Source: WLMZ01 sp038227995 (GTDB lineage: Bacteria; Actinomycetota; Acidimicrobiia; Acidimicrobiales; Ilumatobacteraceae). Taken from it: 64,000 nt of DNA. The stretch's first letter is position 1, and every line of letters starts with the position of its first letter. Position numbers and translations under genes: made by a program. The DNA lies in NCBI GenBank assembly GCA_038227995.1, contig JBBRPP010000013.1:1-64000 (forward strand). Direction: 5' to 3'. Shown in pieces: positions 1 to 7,382 of this stretch. The notes below the pieces were generated by a model, which saw only the letters and a list, made by a program, of their open reading frames with translations, was not told where the DNA came from and did not search any database.

Positions 1-167
1 CACGATCTTCGGTGCCCGTAACGCTTGCCGCGGTGTCTCACGAACCTCAGTCTGACCCGTACGGATCCCTGTTGTCGTCCGTTCCTTGACCACTGCCACC
101 TCCACGAGAATCTGTCTCACGGATCATGGACACAGAGGGACGGTCTTGCTCCACCACCTCACCGGCC
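1..167. other. left-edge sequence without a recognisable gene
   Basis: This stretch lies downstream of the minus-strand DUF6527 gene and runs off the window. No open frame has a recognisable product. GC-rich CCGG/ACCGG motifs around 160-185 overlap the DUF6527 stop codon and could form a weak hairpin, but there is no clear terminator. The rest of the island and its left boundary are presumably outside the window. Confidence 0.4.
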
Positions 168-578
168 CTACCGGCCCGACCGGTGGAACAGGCGTCGGAT
201 CCATGATCGTGGTGGGGCCGTGGTCACCGATTCGGTGCTCGCGGTCTGAGCGCCGCGTTCGATCAGGGTTCGTTGACGACCGTTGGCGATGTCTTCGTCG
301 CTCCAGTCGCCGGCCCATTGGATGCGCCCTCGGCGGATCCAGTAGTGGGATCGGCAGGGAAAGCTCCAGTTACCGACCGACGGATCCATGGTGATCGACT
401 CTCCGTCGTAGGTGAGCTGCCACGACGACGGTCGTAGAGGGAGCACGACAACGTTGCCGCAACCGCAGCAGCAGCGATGCAACGTCGTTCGGAAACCAAT
501 CGACACGTAGAGCACGCCGTCGTCGAGTTCGTCGGGGGCATGCTCGACAAACTGGTGGCGCAGGTGCTCGATCATCAA
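168..578 (-). CDS. DUF6527 family protein of a bacterial ubiquitin-like (Bub) operon
   Basis: The 136-residue protein carries the signature of the DUF6527 family: an N-terminal 'HAPDELDDGVLYVSI' stretch, a Cys cluster CCCGCG at about residues 36-41, then 'VGNWSFPCRSHYWIRR' at about residues 68-83. The family is known from operons with ThiF/E1 proteins and multiubiquitin-type Ubls, and has been proposed to act as the deconjugating or processing enzyme. The conserved Ser, His and Cys residues would suit a hydrolase, but its exact chemistry here is inference. Its ATG overlaps the TGA of the upstream E1 gene (ATGA), so translation is coupled. The last 20 residues are basic and divergent. It is the last gene of the three-gene minus-strand operon. 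Confidence 0.85.
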   Translation of the reverse strand: MMIEHLRHQFVEHAPDELDDGVLYVSIGFRTTLHRCCCGCGNVVVLPLRPSSWQLTYDGESITMDPSVGNWSFPCRSHYWIRRGRIQWAGDWSDEDIANGRQRTLIERGAQTASTESVTTAPPRSWIRRLFHRSGR

Positions 579-1795
579 GCCACGCTTCGCGCTGCGCTGT
601 CGCTGTCGACGACCGGGACCTCATCGTTGACGATGCGGTTCGACGCGATGCTGTACATCGTGTGGTGCGGATGGCTGGCGGCGGCATAGATCCCGCGGTG
701 CTTCTTCCACTGCATCACGGCCATCGCCGCGTTGAGTGCGTTCAGTTCCGCGATCTGGATGTTGCTGCGGTAGTCCTCGCCTGCTGCGGCGTCGGTGGTG
801 GAGATCCGATCGGCGACGTGGTCGTGCTTGGCTTCGGTGACCAGCGTGCTGCGCACGATCCCGGTGATTGTCCCGTCGATGGCCTCGACCCCGAGGCCGA
901 GGTCGATGAACGGGATGCCATAGGCGAGGAGGGCTGCGATAATCGGGGCCTTGGCCGGGGCGTCATCGATGGCGATGAACACGAACGTAAGGTCCTTCAG
1001 TTCGTCAGCGTTCGCCTCATCGATTCGGTACGGGTGAGCGACGATGCCGGCGCGCATGTTGTTGTACATCTCGGCGAAGTAGTCGACCTTGAAGGGTCGG
1101 CCGTTGAGCGCGTCCAGGGTGACTGCCCCGGGGGCCCGGAACCCGTTGTGTGTGAGCAGCCGGTCGGGATCGAACAGATGGATTCCTGCCACCGGCGTCT
1201 TCGCAGCGAAGTCGAGCACGTACGAGCCACCGCCGAGACCGATGATGCCGACCCGCTCGCCGCGGACACGGTCGTTGATCGCGGCGATGCCCGCCCGCGA
1301 CGACGCCGTGTCCAGGTACCGGAACGGCGTGTCGTCACCGTCGTCAGGCTGGACCGGACGGAATCGCCTCGCGGTCGCGGTCGGGTCGACGACTTGGGCG
1401 GGGCCGCTGATGTGGCCGACGTAGGTGATCACCTTGTGGTGGAAGTCGGTGTACCTGCCGTCGGTTGTCGGCTTGGCGGACAGGTAGCAGGCGGCGACGA
1501 GTCCGTCGCCGAGGTCGGTGGCTACGACGTTGTTGATGATGTGGTCGAGCGGGGCACCTGTTGGTCCGCATGGCACGCCGCCGACGAAGTGAGCGGTGTG
1601 TTCGCTGGGTACATCGGTGATGTCGCCGGCAAGGGTGAGCGTCATCACCAACGAGCCGTCGAGACGTACGACGCCGGCGGCGTCGACAAACGGGATGTCG
1701 TCAACGACGAGCTTGCCGCCAGCAACGCGGAGGGCGAAACCCTCCGCGCGCAGTCGGCTCAGGTCGCCACTATGAACGATCGGTTGCGGTGACAT
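575..1795 (-). CDS. ThiF-family E1-like adenylating enzyme with N-terminal DUF6791-like domain
   Basis: The 406-residue protein has two parts. About residues 1-165 resemble the DUF6791 region, regarded as E2-like, that is joined to ThiF proteins in bacterial Ubl operons. Residues 175-390 form a ThiF/E1 Rossmann domain with the nucleotide-binding loop GIIGLGGGS at about residues 183-191 and 'HLFDPDRLLTHNGFR' after it, as in E1/ThiF/MoeB proteins. No CxxC zinc pairs are visible, unlike MoeB. The expected role is to adenylate the C terminus of the neighbouring Ubl and pass it to a target through an E1/E2-type intermediate. Published work on these pathways reports serine oxyester intermediates in place of cysteine thioesters. 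The start overlaps the end of the Ubl gene by 26 nt and the end overlaps the DUF6527 gene. Confidence 0.85.
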   Translation of the reverse strand: MSPQPIVHSGDLSRLRAEGFALRVAGGKLVVDDIPFVDAAGVVRLDGSLVMTLTLAGDITDVPSEHTAHFVGGVPCGPTGAPLDHIINNVVATDLGDGLVAACYLSAKPTTDGRYTDFHHKVITYVGHISGPAQVVDPTATARRFRPVQPDDGDDTPFRYLDTASSRAGIAAINDRVRGERVGIIGLGGGSYVLDFAAKTPVAGIHLFDPDRLLTHNGFRAPGAVTLDALNGRPFKVDYFAEMYNNMRAGIVAHPYRIDEANADELKDLTFVFIAIDDAPAKAPIIAALLAYGIPFIDLGLGVEAIDGTITGIVRSTLVTEAKHDHVADRISTTDAAAGEDYRSNIQIAELNALNAAMAVMQWKKHRGIYAAASHPHHTMYSIASNRIVNDEVPVVDSDSAARSVA

Positions 1796-2072
1796 CGAAA
1801 CGCATCCCTTCCCTGACTCCGACCGACTGCCCGGGAACCAGACTGCCGTCGTGGCTGCCGTCGGCTCGTTCGTACATGACCGAGTAGGCGACGTTGGTGC
1901 CGGCGGGCGCTGTCGGGTAACCGATCGCGACGACCTCCTCGAAGGAGATCGCCTCCTTCTTCTCGATGAGATGCGGCCGGGTGTTGACGAAGATCGTGAT
2001 CGTCCTCACCGGCTTCGCCTCGTTCTCAACCTTTGCTGTGTTCACTTTGGAAGTTCCTTTCGATGTTCGCAT
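1770..2072 (-). CDS. multiubiquitin-domain ubiquitin-like protein (Ubl)
   Basis: This 100-residue protein matches the multiubiquitin family. A short basic leader is followed by one beta-grasp-like domain with 'ITIFVNTRPHLIEKKEAISFEEVVAIGY' features and a C terminus ending VTATDRS, the form usual for this family in place of Gly-Gly. Only one domain copy is present. It is first in the operon, so the substrate would be made just before its E1. The ATG at 2072 has no ribosome site in front of it. An in-frame GTG at 2045 has AAAGGAA at a good distance and would give a 91-residue protein, so the shorter form may be the real one. Conjugation to targets is inferred from family and context. Confidence 0.82.
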   Translation of the reverse strand: MRTSKGTSKVNTAKVENEAKPVRTITIFVNTRPHLIEKKEAISFEEVVAIGYPTAPAGTNVAYSVMYERADGSHDGSLVPGQSVGVREGMRFDVTATDRS

Positions 2073-2093
2073 CTGGGGGCGTTGCGAACTAGG

Positions 2094-2123
2094 CTTGGTG
2101 TTGCAAGTTCAGAATACACCAAG
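2094..2123. promoter_or_regulatory. inverted-repeat operator candidate between the Ubl operon and the XRE regulator
   Basis: CTTGGTGT (2094-2101) and ACACCAAG (2116-2123) are perfect 8-bp inverted arms with a 14-nt spacer. They lie between the divergent Ubl and XRE genes. The right arm overlaps the -10 side and the left arm the predicted transcription start of the minus-strand promoter, the position expected of a repressor site. TTGCGA also occurs three times nearby (2082, 2127, 2145). The binding protein is inferred to be the adjacent XRE regulator. Confidence 0.55.
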
Positions 2124-2140
2124 ACGTTGCGAAAGTGCAA
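2111..2140 (-). promoter_or_regulatory. predicted sigma-70-type promoter of the Ubl operon
   Basis: On the minus strand, TTGCAC (2140-2135) and TATTCT (2116-2111) are separated by 18 nt. Transcription would begin near 2104, about 30 nt before the ATG at 2072 and about 60 nt before the alternative GTG at 2045. This is assigned by eye only. Confidence 0.4.
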
Positions 2141-2165
2141 CGCATTGCGACCTAGGGGACCTTCG

Positions 2166-2534
2166 TTGGCTGGCACAGATCGCGCATGGTTCGATGCGGA
2201 GGGCTTTCACGCCGCACTGGATGCGATACGAGATACGAGAAAACTGACGTGGCGGCAGGTCGCAGAGGCGACGACGGTGAGTGCCTCGACGCTTACCCGG
2301 ATGGCCCAAGGCAATCAACCGGACGCATCTGGGCTGACCTCACTTTGCCGTTGGTCGGGACTTGACGCGACGGACTTTCTCCGAGATGCAGACTCGATCG
2401 TTGAAGGAGCCGATCCGGACACCCTTGCCAAGGTGACGACGCTCTTGCGTGCGGACCGAAATCTCGATGCGCGGGACAGAGATGCGCTCGAGGCCATCGT
2501 GCGGGTGGCGTACCAGAGGTTTCGCGAGGAATAG
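2166..2534 (+). CDS. XRE-type helix-turn-helix regulator
   Basis: From a TTG start this gives a 122-residue protein. Residues about 14-65 form an XRE-type HTH ('KLTWRQVAEATTVSASTLTRM', followed by a 'GLTSLCRWSGLD' helix). The C-terminal half is helical and charged and could dimerise or contact the partner peptidase. The open frame extends far upstream, but that part is antisense to the Ubl gene. The TTG at 2166 has AGGGGAC at a usable distance and is where HTH similarity begins. The next gene starts 3 nt later. XRE/ImmA pairs commonly control phage-defence or mobile-element operons, so the likely target is the divergent Ubl operon and itself. Confidence 0.75.
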   Translation: MAGTDRAWFDAEGFHAALDAIRDTRKLTWRQVAEATTVSASTLTRMAQGNQPDASGLTSLCRWSGLDATDFLRDADSIVEGADPDTLAKVTTLLRADRNLDARDRDALEAIVRVAYQRFREE

Positions 2535-2537
2535 CGG

Positions 2538-3110
2538 GTGGCACCGAAGCAGCCCTTCGAACGCGGGTTCAAGGCCTACGCGGAACGCGAGGCCCTCGCC
2601 ATTCGCCGAGAACTCGGCCTCGACGAGCGCGATGCATTCGACCCCTCCGCAATGGCGAGGCATCTCGACGTGCCGATTCTGCTGCTCTCCTCGATTCGCG
2701 ATGAAGTTCCCGATGCGTTCAGCGACGAGGCGTCGAGAAGGTTCTCTGCCTTGCTCATGCCGATTGGAAGATCACGACGGGGAATCGTCCTCAACGATGC
2801 ACACCATCCGGTCCGCTGCGCGTCAAGTCTGTGCCACGAGTTCGGTCACCTCGTGCTCGGTCACTCCTGCCACGAACCGTTCCAGGAGAACGACACGCGC
2901 AACTACAAGAGCACGATCGAGAACGAGGCCAGCGAGTTCGGAGGATGGTTGCTCGTCACGCGCGCAGTCGCCCTTGACACTGCACGACTCCCGGCCTCAC
3001 ACTCCCAACAGGCCCGTCGGCTAGGAGTCAGCGAGAAGTACCTCATCTGGCGACTGCGCTCTAGCGGAGCGACGACTCAAGCAGATCGCGAAGCCCTGAA
3101 ACGCCTCTAG
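2538..3110 (+). CDS. ImmA/IrrE-family zinc metallopeptidase
   Basis: This 190-residue protein from a GTG start has the gluzincin motif HEFGH at about residues 100-104, followed by 'LVLGH', and a downstream 'ENEASEFGGWLLV' helix that supplies the expected glutamate zinc ligand. This is the ImmA/IrrE layout of a zinc peptidase of about 180-200 residues. Members cleave a partner XRE repressor and so switch on the operon it represses. It follows the XRE gene by 3 nt, forming a two-gene unit. The C-terminal 'ARRLGVSEKYLIWRLRSSG' helices are usual for family members that carry the ImmA fold followed by a helical tail. The inducing signal is unknown. Confidence 0.85.
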   Translation: MAPKQPFERGFKAYAEREALAIRRELGLDERDAFDPSAMARHLDVPILLLSSIRDEVPDAFSDEASRRFSALLMPIGRSRRGIVLNDAHHPVRCASSLCHEFGHLVLGHSCHEPFQENDTRNYKSTIENEASEFGGWLLVTRAVALDTARLPASHSQQARRLGVSEKYLIWRLRSSGATTQADREALKRL

Positions 3111-3124
3111 AGCGGTTGGCCGCC

Positions 3125-3286
3125 ATGAGGCTGTTACGGCAGGCGAGCGGCGACCTCGTCATCACTCGTCCGGTCGCCGGTTATGAACCTCCGATCGACG
3201 GCCCTGTCGCGGCGACTACGACGACGAAGGGCTCGGACCCATTTGTTCTCGTGGTGCGACGGGTGAGATCGGGAGCCCTCGTCTGA
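3125..3286 (+). CDS. possible small open reading frame, unknown function
   Basis: A 53-codon frame begins 14 nt after the ImmA-type gene and has ordinary composition for this genome (a polar N-terminus, then 'PFVLVVRRVRSG'). There is no strong ribosome site and no recognisable family. It could be a third product of the XRE/peptidase transcript or chance. Confidence 0.2.
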   Translation: MRLLRQASGDLVITRPVAGYEPPIDGPVAATTTTKGSDPFVLVVRRVRSGALV

Positions 3287-4035
3287 CAGGATGCGCCGGT
3301 TGGGCGACATTCTCGGACGGGGATGCGCGGCGCCGGCTCACAAGGTGCTGAACTGGCGGTTACGCCCCGCGTGGGTACAGGACGTTCACCGACAGTCGCA
3401 ACGCAGTCCACGATGGCGTGTTTGGGACCAGGAGACTTGACAACCAAAGACACGAAGCTGCGCCAGGGATTGAGCACAGATGAGGCGCCTGCATCCGGTG
3501 CTCACTAGACGAGGTGAGACGAAGATGATCGACAATCGCGATTCCGTCACTCCCCTGTGCCTCGACGAAGGAGGTGGACCACGATCATCTGCGTCCGGCC
3601 AGACCCGCGCCGTTTCACTCGTCGGACATCAGGCACCAATCGGGGGTGCTACACGTGAGCTACTTGCTGGATTATGGTGGTCGGTCAACGCGAGTTGCGT
3701 CTCCATCGCCGGTCGAGTTGACCGCGACTATCAGCCAGGTGGCAATACCCGACCGGGCCGGTATGTTTTTGCGCCCGGGCTTTCGTTGGTCTTCTAACGG
3801 CGTCCTGCCGAATGCAGAATCACCTGCCCGGGGTATTTGACCCGGGTGACCGGGTTGGTTAGGGTGTTCCCGGTCGGAGACCTCGTCTGCCCGATAAAGA
3901 ACTGCGGGATTGCTACCCGAAGTTCTCGGACGGATACTTCGGCTTTCCAAACGTGTAGCGACGGGACGGCCTCACCGCCGTCCCGTCCTCGCGTTAGGGG
4001 CCAGTTCGGCGGGGAGCGACTACAAGGACAGCGTC
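3287..4035. other. gene-free stretch within the island
   Basis: No frame here looks like a real protein. The sequence contains several CCCGGG hexamers (near 3774, 3826 and 3841), low-complexity GC runs and a strong hairpin at 3960-3987 described separately. It may hold the promoter and leader of the following gene. I saw no att-like core, recombinase gene or tRNA. Confidence 0.45.
3960..3987. terminator. perfect 11-bp hairpin
   Basis: GACGGGACGGC (3960-3970) and GCCGTCCCGTC (3977-3987) form an 11-bp perfect stem with a 6-nt loop. No T-run follows. It could terminate transcripts from the left or fold in the leader of the gene that starts at 4036. Confidence 0.5.
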
Positions 4036-4833
4036 GTGAGCGAAGTGAGTGACAAGAAGCGTCTCCAGCCTGGCCCCACCCCCGCCTTCACGGACGAAAA
4101 GATCGCCGAGCACATCGTCGCGGAGTTCATCGAGCATGGCCCAGCAAAGGTCACTTTGACGATCGGAAAGAAGATCGCTGCGCGCCTTGGCAAGAACGAC
4201 GACTACCTTCGAAACCGTGACGTTCTCGCCGTGAACTATGACCGGATGTTTCGCGAGCAGGTCATCAAGGCATCCAAGTCGTCTTTCCTGGATAGTCATG
4301 ATGAGGCGTCCGAAGCGTCGGCGCTGCGGAAGCGGAACGCGCTGAGCCGCACTGGCGGGGAAGTGGAGCGCGAGCTGTCGGGCGTCCTCGGCACGCCCGT
4401 GGCCAAGGACGCGGAAGGTGCGTGGCTCGAGATCATTCAGCAAGGCGCCGGCCGCGTGTTTGACGCCGCCCTCACCCGCCTGAATCAGCCCGGCGAACGT
4501 TACGGCGGACTTCGAGGTCGGATGACGCTATGGGCCATCAGCCGTGAAGAGGATCCTCTTCGTGACACAGTCGCCGAGCTCCATCGGGGTGACTCCACTC
4601 GAATCTTGCGTCTCTACGCACTCGTCTTTGAGCATTTCGACATGCCGATCAGCCGCCTTCCGGATGACAAGCGGAGCGTGGCCATCGAAGACTTCATGGA
4701 AACCGTGTCGGCGACGCTGGATGGGATGCTCATCCGTGCCGATGCCGACGGGGACGCTGCACAGTGGCGGCGCCGGTTCAGCGACTTTCTCGTCCGCTAC
4801 TTCATTGCAGACCATTCCGGTATCGACGTCTGA
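4036..4833 (+). CDS. hypothetical protein, all-helical
   Basis: A GTG at 4036 preceded by AAGGA gives a 265-residue protein. The frame stays open further upstream, but the ribosome site and composition favour this start. The N-terminal third ('FTDEKIAEHIVAEFIEHGPAKVTLT', then 'KIAARLGK') could be a helix-turn-helix, and the helical C-terminal 120 residues recall a TetR-type ligand domain. I do not recognise a family and no catalytic motif is visible. It lies in the island between the XRE/peptidase pair and a second unknown gene. Confidence 0.6.
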   Translation: MSEVSDKKRLQPGPTPAFTDEKIAEHIVAEFIEHGPAKVTLTIGKKIAARLGKNDDYLRNRDVLAVNYDRMFREQVIKASKSSFLDSHDEASEASALRKRNALSRTGGEVERELSGVLGTPVAKDAEGAWLEIIQQGAGRVFDAALTRLNQPGERYGGLRGRMTLWAISREEDPLRDTVAELHRGDSTRILRLYALVFEHFDMPISRLPDDKRSVAIEDFMETVSATLDGMLIRADADGDAAQWRRRFSDFLVRYFIADHSGIDV

Positions 4834-5053
4834 GCGCGCGACGGCTAATCTTCCGATTGTCATCAGCAATAGCGAGTGACCGCCGGGAGTAGCTCCCCGG
4901 TGCGCAACACGTTTGGAAACCCCTGTGGTGACCGGTGAGGACGATCGGCAGTGTGGCCAACTCGACTCGGCCCGGCGATTCGTCTGTCCGACACCGAGTG
5001 CAGCTCACGTCATCTCGTTCTCACCGGAAGCCCGGGAACGCGATGGAGGTCTC

Positions 5054-5305
5054 ATGGAACGCGGACATCTCTTCACGGGCCACCAGGTTCAGGTACTCGT
5101 GCCTGTGCTCCTGCACGCCGACTATCGGCACGTCGCCTTCCTGACAGGATCGACCGTCTCGACGGTTGACCGCTGCCTCGGCCGGACAGCGAAAGGCTTC
5201 GGCATGTCTCGCAACGACATGTACCAGAAGTTGCTCGGCGAGTTCCATCATCAGGCAGGCATAGATGCCGACGCCGTTGCGCGGTTTCTGATCTCCCTCG
5301 AGTGA
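5054..5305 (+). CDS. small hypothetical protein
   Basis: This 83-residue protein begins at an ATG preceded by GGAGGT at a slightly short spacing. It has a hydrophobic segment 'VQVLVPVLLHADYRHVAFLTG' near the N terminus and a helical C-terminal half. The longer upstream frame is unlikely because its composition changes and the ribosome site sits at the inner ATG. No family was recognised. Confidence 0.4.
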   Translation: MERGHLFTGHQVQVLVPVLLHADYRHVAFLTGSTVSTVDRCLGRTAKGFGMSRNDMYQKLLGEFHHQAGIDADAVARFLISLE

Positions 5306-5450
5306 CGACGCATCGTTCGTGCAACCCTGGATGTCCGAGATTTCGTCGAAGTCCTCCGGCCTCTGCAGCTGGCACGTCGGGCATGATTAGCGAGTCCGGT
5401 TCGCTCCCGGATGCGAGACAACCGTTTGGAACAACCATGAGGAGTAAGAC

Positions 5451-6020
5451 ATGCATCAGAATCATTCACGTGCCATCGAGTCCAAGGGAGGGATATCGAA
5501 GGTGTCCCGCCGGCTCCGACTCGTCCTGGGGGGTGTCGCGGCGACCGCAGCGCTTGCCGTGGTGGTACCCGCCAGCGGCGCGAGTGCGAGCAACGTCAGC
5601 TGCAACGGCGACTGGTGCTCGGGGCAGAACCCGATGACCACTCACTGCGCAGACGACGCCGTCACTGTCGACTCGTACGACCTCGACGGAGCTCGGCTCG
5701 AACTGCGCTGGTCAGACACATGCCAGGCAAACTGGGCGAAGTTCATCCTGTATCCGCAGGGTTGGGCGTTCCTCGCAAACAACTTCCTGGGCGTGATGGC
5801 CGAGCAGGACACCGGCTACCAGCAGTACACCGATATGGAAGCGACGTCCTCGGACTACACCATGTCGGATGGCGGCATCACGACAACGTGGTCACCGATG
5901 ATCTACTCGCCCGTCCACGGAGTCCGGGCCCGACTCATCCCAAGCTGCGACAGCCCGGCGCTGTTCGCCTGCGCGATGGACATGGCTCTCGCAGATCAGC
6001 CACACACCAACTACCAGTAG
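5451..6020 (+). CDS. secreted DUF2690-like protein
   Basis: This 189-residue protein has a long Sec-type signal: a basic N-terminus, the hydrophobic core 'LVLGGVAATAALAVVVPASG', and likely cleavage after ASA near residue 47. The mature part begins 'NVSCNGDWCSGQNPMTTHC', matching the start of the DUF2690 family of small secreted actinobacterial proteins. Two further cysteines (CDSPALFACAM) suggest disulphides. AGGAG precedes the ATG. A strong terminator follows at 6081. The role is unknown; the protein is probably extracellular and stands alone. Confidence 0.75.
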   Translation: MHQNHSRAIESKGGISKVSRRLRLVLGGVAATAALAVVVPASGASASNVSCNGDWCSGQNPMTTHCADDAVTVDSYDLDGARLELRWSDTCQANWAKFILYPQGWAFLANNFLGVMAEQDTGYQQYTDMEATSSDYTMSDGGITTTWSPMIYSPVHGVRARLIPSCDSPALFACAMDMALADQPHTNYQ

Positions 6021-6080
6021 TCAGCAGATCGTCGCGGCTGCCAAGACGCGGCCAAGCAAACATCAACGTCAGTAACCTGT

Positions 6081-6118
6081 GGTGCCCCGTTTGTCGACTG
6101 GCGAACGGGGCACCTTGC
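6081..6118 (+). terminator. rho-independent terminator after the DUF2690 gene
   Basis: GGTGCCCCGTT (6081-6091) and AACGGGGCACC (6104-6114) form an 11-bp perfect stem, extendable by two pairs, followed by a short T-rich tract. It lies about 60 nt after the stop codon. Confidence 0.75.
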
Positions 6119-6194
6119 CGTTTGGGCTGGACGCATAGTCAGCGGCATCGCAGCGCGACAACCAGGCAAGTGGCGCTGATCGATCGTCTCGTGG

Positions 6195-6707
6195 TCAACG
6201 ACGATCGCGGCGCGTCTGTCGATTCCGGTAACAACTGAACGAGCGCGCGAGTCGCAAACGACCCGAGCGCGCGGAACTCTCCACACGGGTTGCGACCAAC
6301 CGTACGAGGTCGACGAGTTCTTCATCGGAATCCACGACCGGCGCAGCCGACACGCGTTGGCCGTTGGTCAGCTTGAGGAACGCGGAGGCGCAGCCGCGGA
6401 TGTGGATGTCGTTGACGTCCGGGTGATCAAGCAGCGGTTGGATCCGACCGAGACCCAACACCTTGGCCAGGACGGCGTCGATCAGTTCGTTCTCGCTGTG
6501 GTGGTCGAGTGGTTCGACGCCGTTGGCGAGATGCTCACCGGCCAGCACATCGAGCTGCCGGGCGATGACGCTCCGCGCCAACTCGCGTTCGTCGTCGAGA
6601 CCGAGCGGAAGTCGACCGGCAGCGCTGCGCCGCACCCGTTCATCGGCCAGCGACTCACCGACCACCTTGGCGGTGCGAGTGACCACGTGCTGCACGGTCG
6701 GGTTCAC
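6195..6707 (-). pseudogene. cpaF: truncated CpaF/TadA-type secretion ATPase (N-terminal fragment)
   Basis: Residues 1-145 match the N-terminal domain of CpaF/TadA pilus ATPases: a helical lead, 'LGLGRIQPLLDHPDVNDIHIRG' and 'DSDEELVDLVRLVATRV'. After about residue 145, near 6265, similarity stops and a basic tail leads to a stop. The Walker A, Asp and His boxes and Walker B motifs, which make up most of the usual 400 or more residues, are absent. The gene follows cpaE with an ATGA overlap, so it is the native third gene of the pilus operon cut short at the edge of the island. A 10-bp direct repeat CGAGCGCGCG (6240-6249, 6264-6273) sits at the break. The fragment should have no ATPase activity. 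Confidence 0.75.
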
Positions 6708-7381
6708 GCGTCGACCAGCGGCGTGGCTGACGGCTGCAACAGTTCGTCGGTGAGACGATCGAAGTCGCGCTCCCGCTGCCGCAGACCGCGCCGACCGGTG
6801 CGAGTCGAGATCGTGCCCCAGACGCGCTGCCCGACGGCCGCCTCGATTTCCTTGTGCGCATACGGCCGCGACGACGACATCACGACGATCGGTGCCGGCA
6901 CGCCGCGCAGGATCGCAGCGCGGTCACGCAGCGACACAACCGCTTCGACGTTGTTGTGGCTGACGATCACGGTGTGATCGGCCGCGGCCAGCAGGGCGTG
7001 ACTCGGTGATCCCGGACGGATGCGCCCGACATCGATCACGACGTGACACGTCAGACGACGCAGGGCCGCACCGACATGCAGCGCTCCGGCGCGAAGTGCG
7101 GCGTGGACCTGCTCAGCCGCCGGGTGGGCGACGATCACCGAAAGGCCGAAGGCCGTCTGCTGGGCGAACTTCCACAGCTCGTCGGTGTCGATGTTGGTCC
7201 GGGCAGCCCCACCGAGCTCGGTCAAGCCCGGGCGTGTGCCGAGGTCGAGTCGAACGGCCAGACACCCGCCGTCAGGATCTGCTTCGACCAACAACGCGTC
7301 CCCGCAGTGACGCGCCAGGTCGACAGCCAGCGACGTCGCTCCGGGACTTCCGTGCAGACTTGCCACCGCGATCACCGTCAC
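6704..7381 (-). CDS. cpaE: CpaE-like MinD/ParA-type ATPase of the Tad pilus locus
   Basis: This 225-residue protein has the deviant Walker A 'HGSPGATSLAVDLA' at residues 10-23, 'LLVEADPDGG' for the switch I region and 'CHVVIDVGRI' for Walker B, the pattern of MinD/ParA-like CpaE proteins that position the Tad pilus machine at the membrane. It lacks the N-terminal receiver-like domain of proteobacterial CpaE, as is common in Actinobacteria. It starts 1 nt after the cpaB-like gene and its stop overlaps the truncated cpaF, so the three form one operon. Confidence 0.75.
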   Translation of the reverse strand: MTVIAVASLHGSPGATSLAVDLARHCGDALLVEADPDGGCLAVRLDLGTRPGLTELGGAARTNIDTDELWKFAQQTAFGLSVIVAHPAAEQVHAALRAGALHVGAALRRLTCHVVIDVGRIRPGSPSHALLAAADHTVIVSHNNVEAVVSLRDRAAILRGVPAPIVVMSSSRPYAHKEIEAAVGQRVWGTISTRTGRRGLRQRERDFDRLTDELLQPSATPLVDA

Positions 7382-7382
7382 G

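Noticed and set aside
662..1792. 376-residue plus-strand frame opposite the E1 gene
   Set aside because: Val/Asp/Arg-rich antisense frame without domain features; the minus-strand gene shows E1 motifs.
3720..3870. possible recombinase core or att site
   Set aside because: Only loose similarity between two GC-rich stretches and CCCGGG palindromes. No integrase gene and no matching copy at another boundary.
3480..3950. short frames in the 3287-4035 gap
   Set aside because: Overlapping frames on both strands, no ribosome sites, shifting composition. Treated as non-coding.
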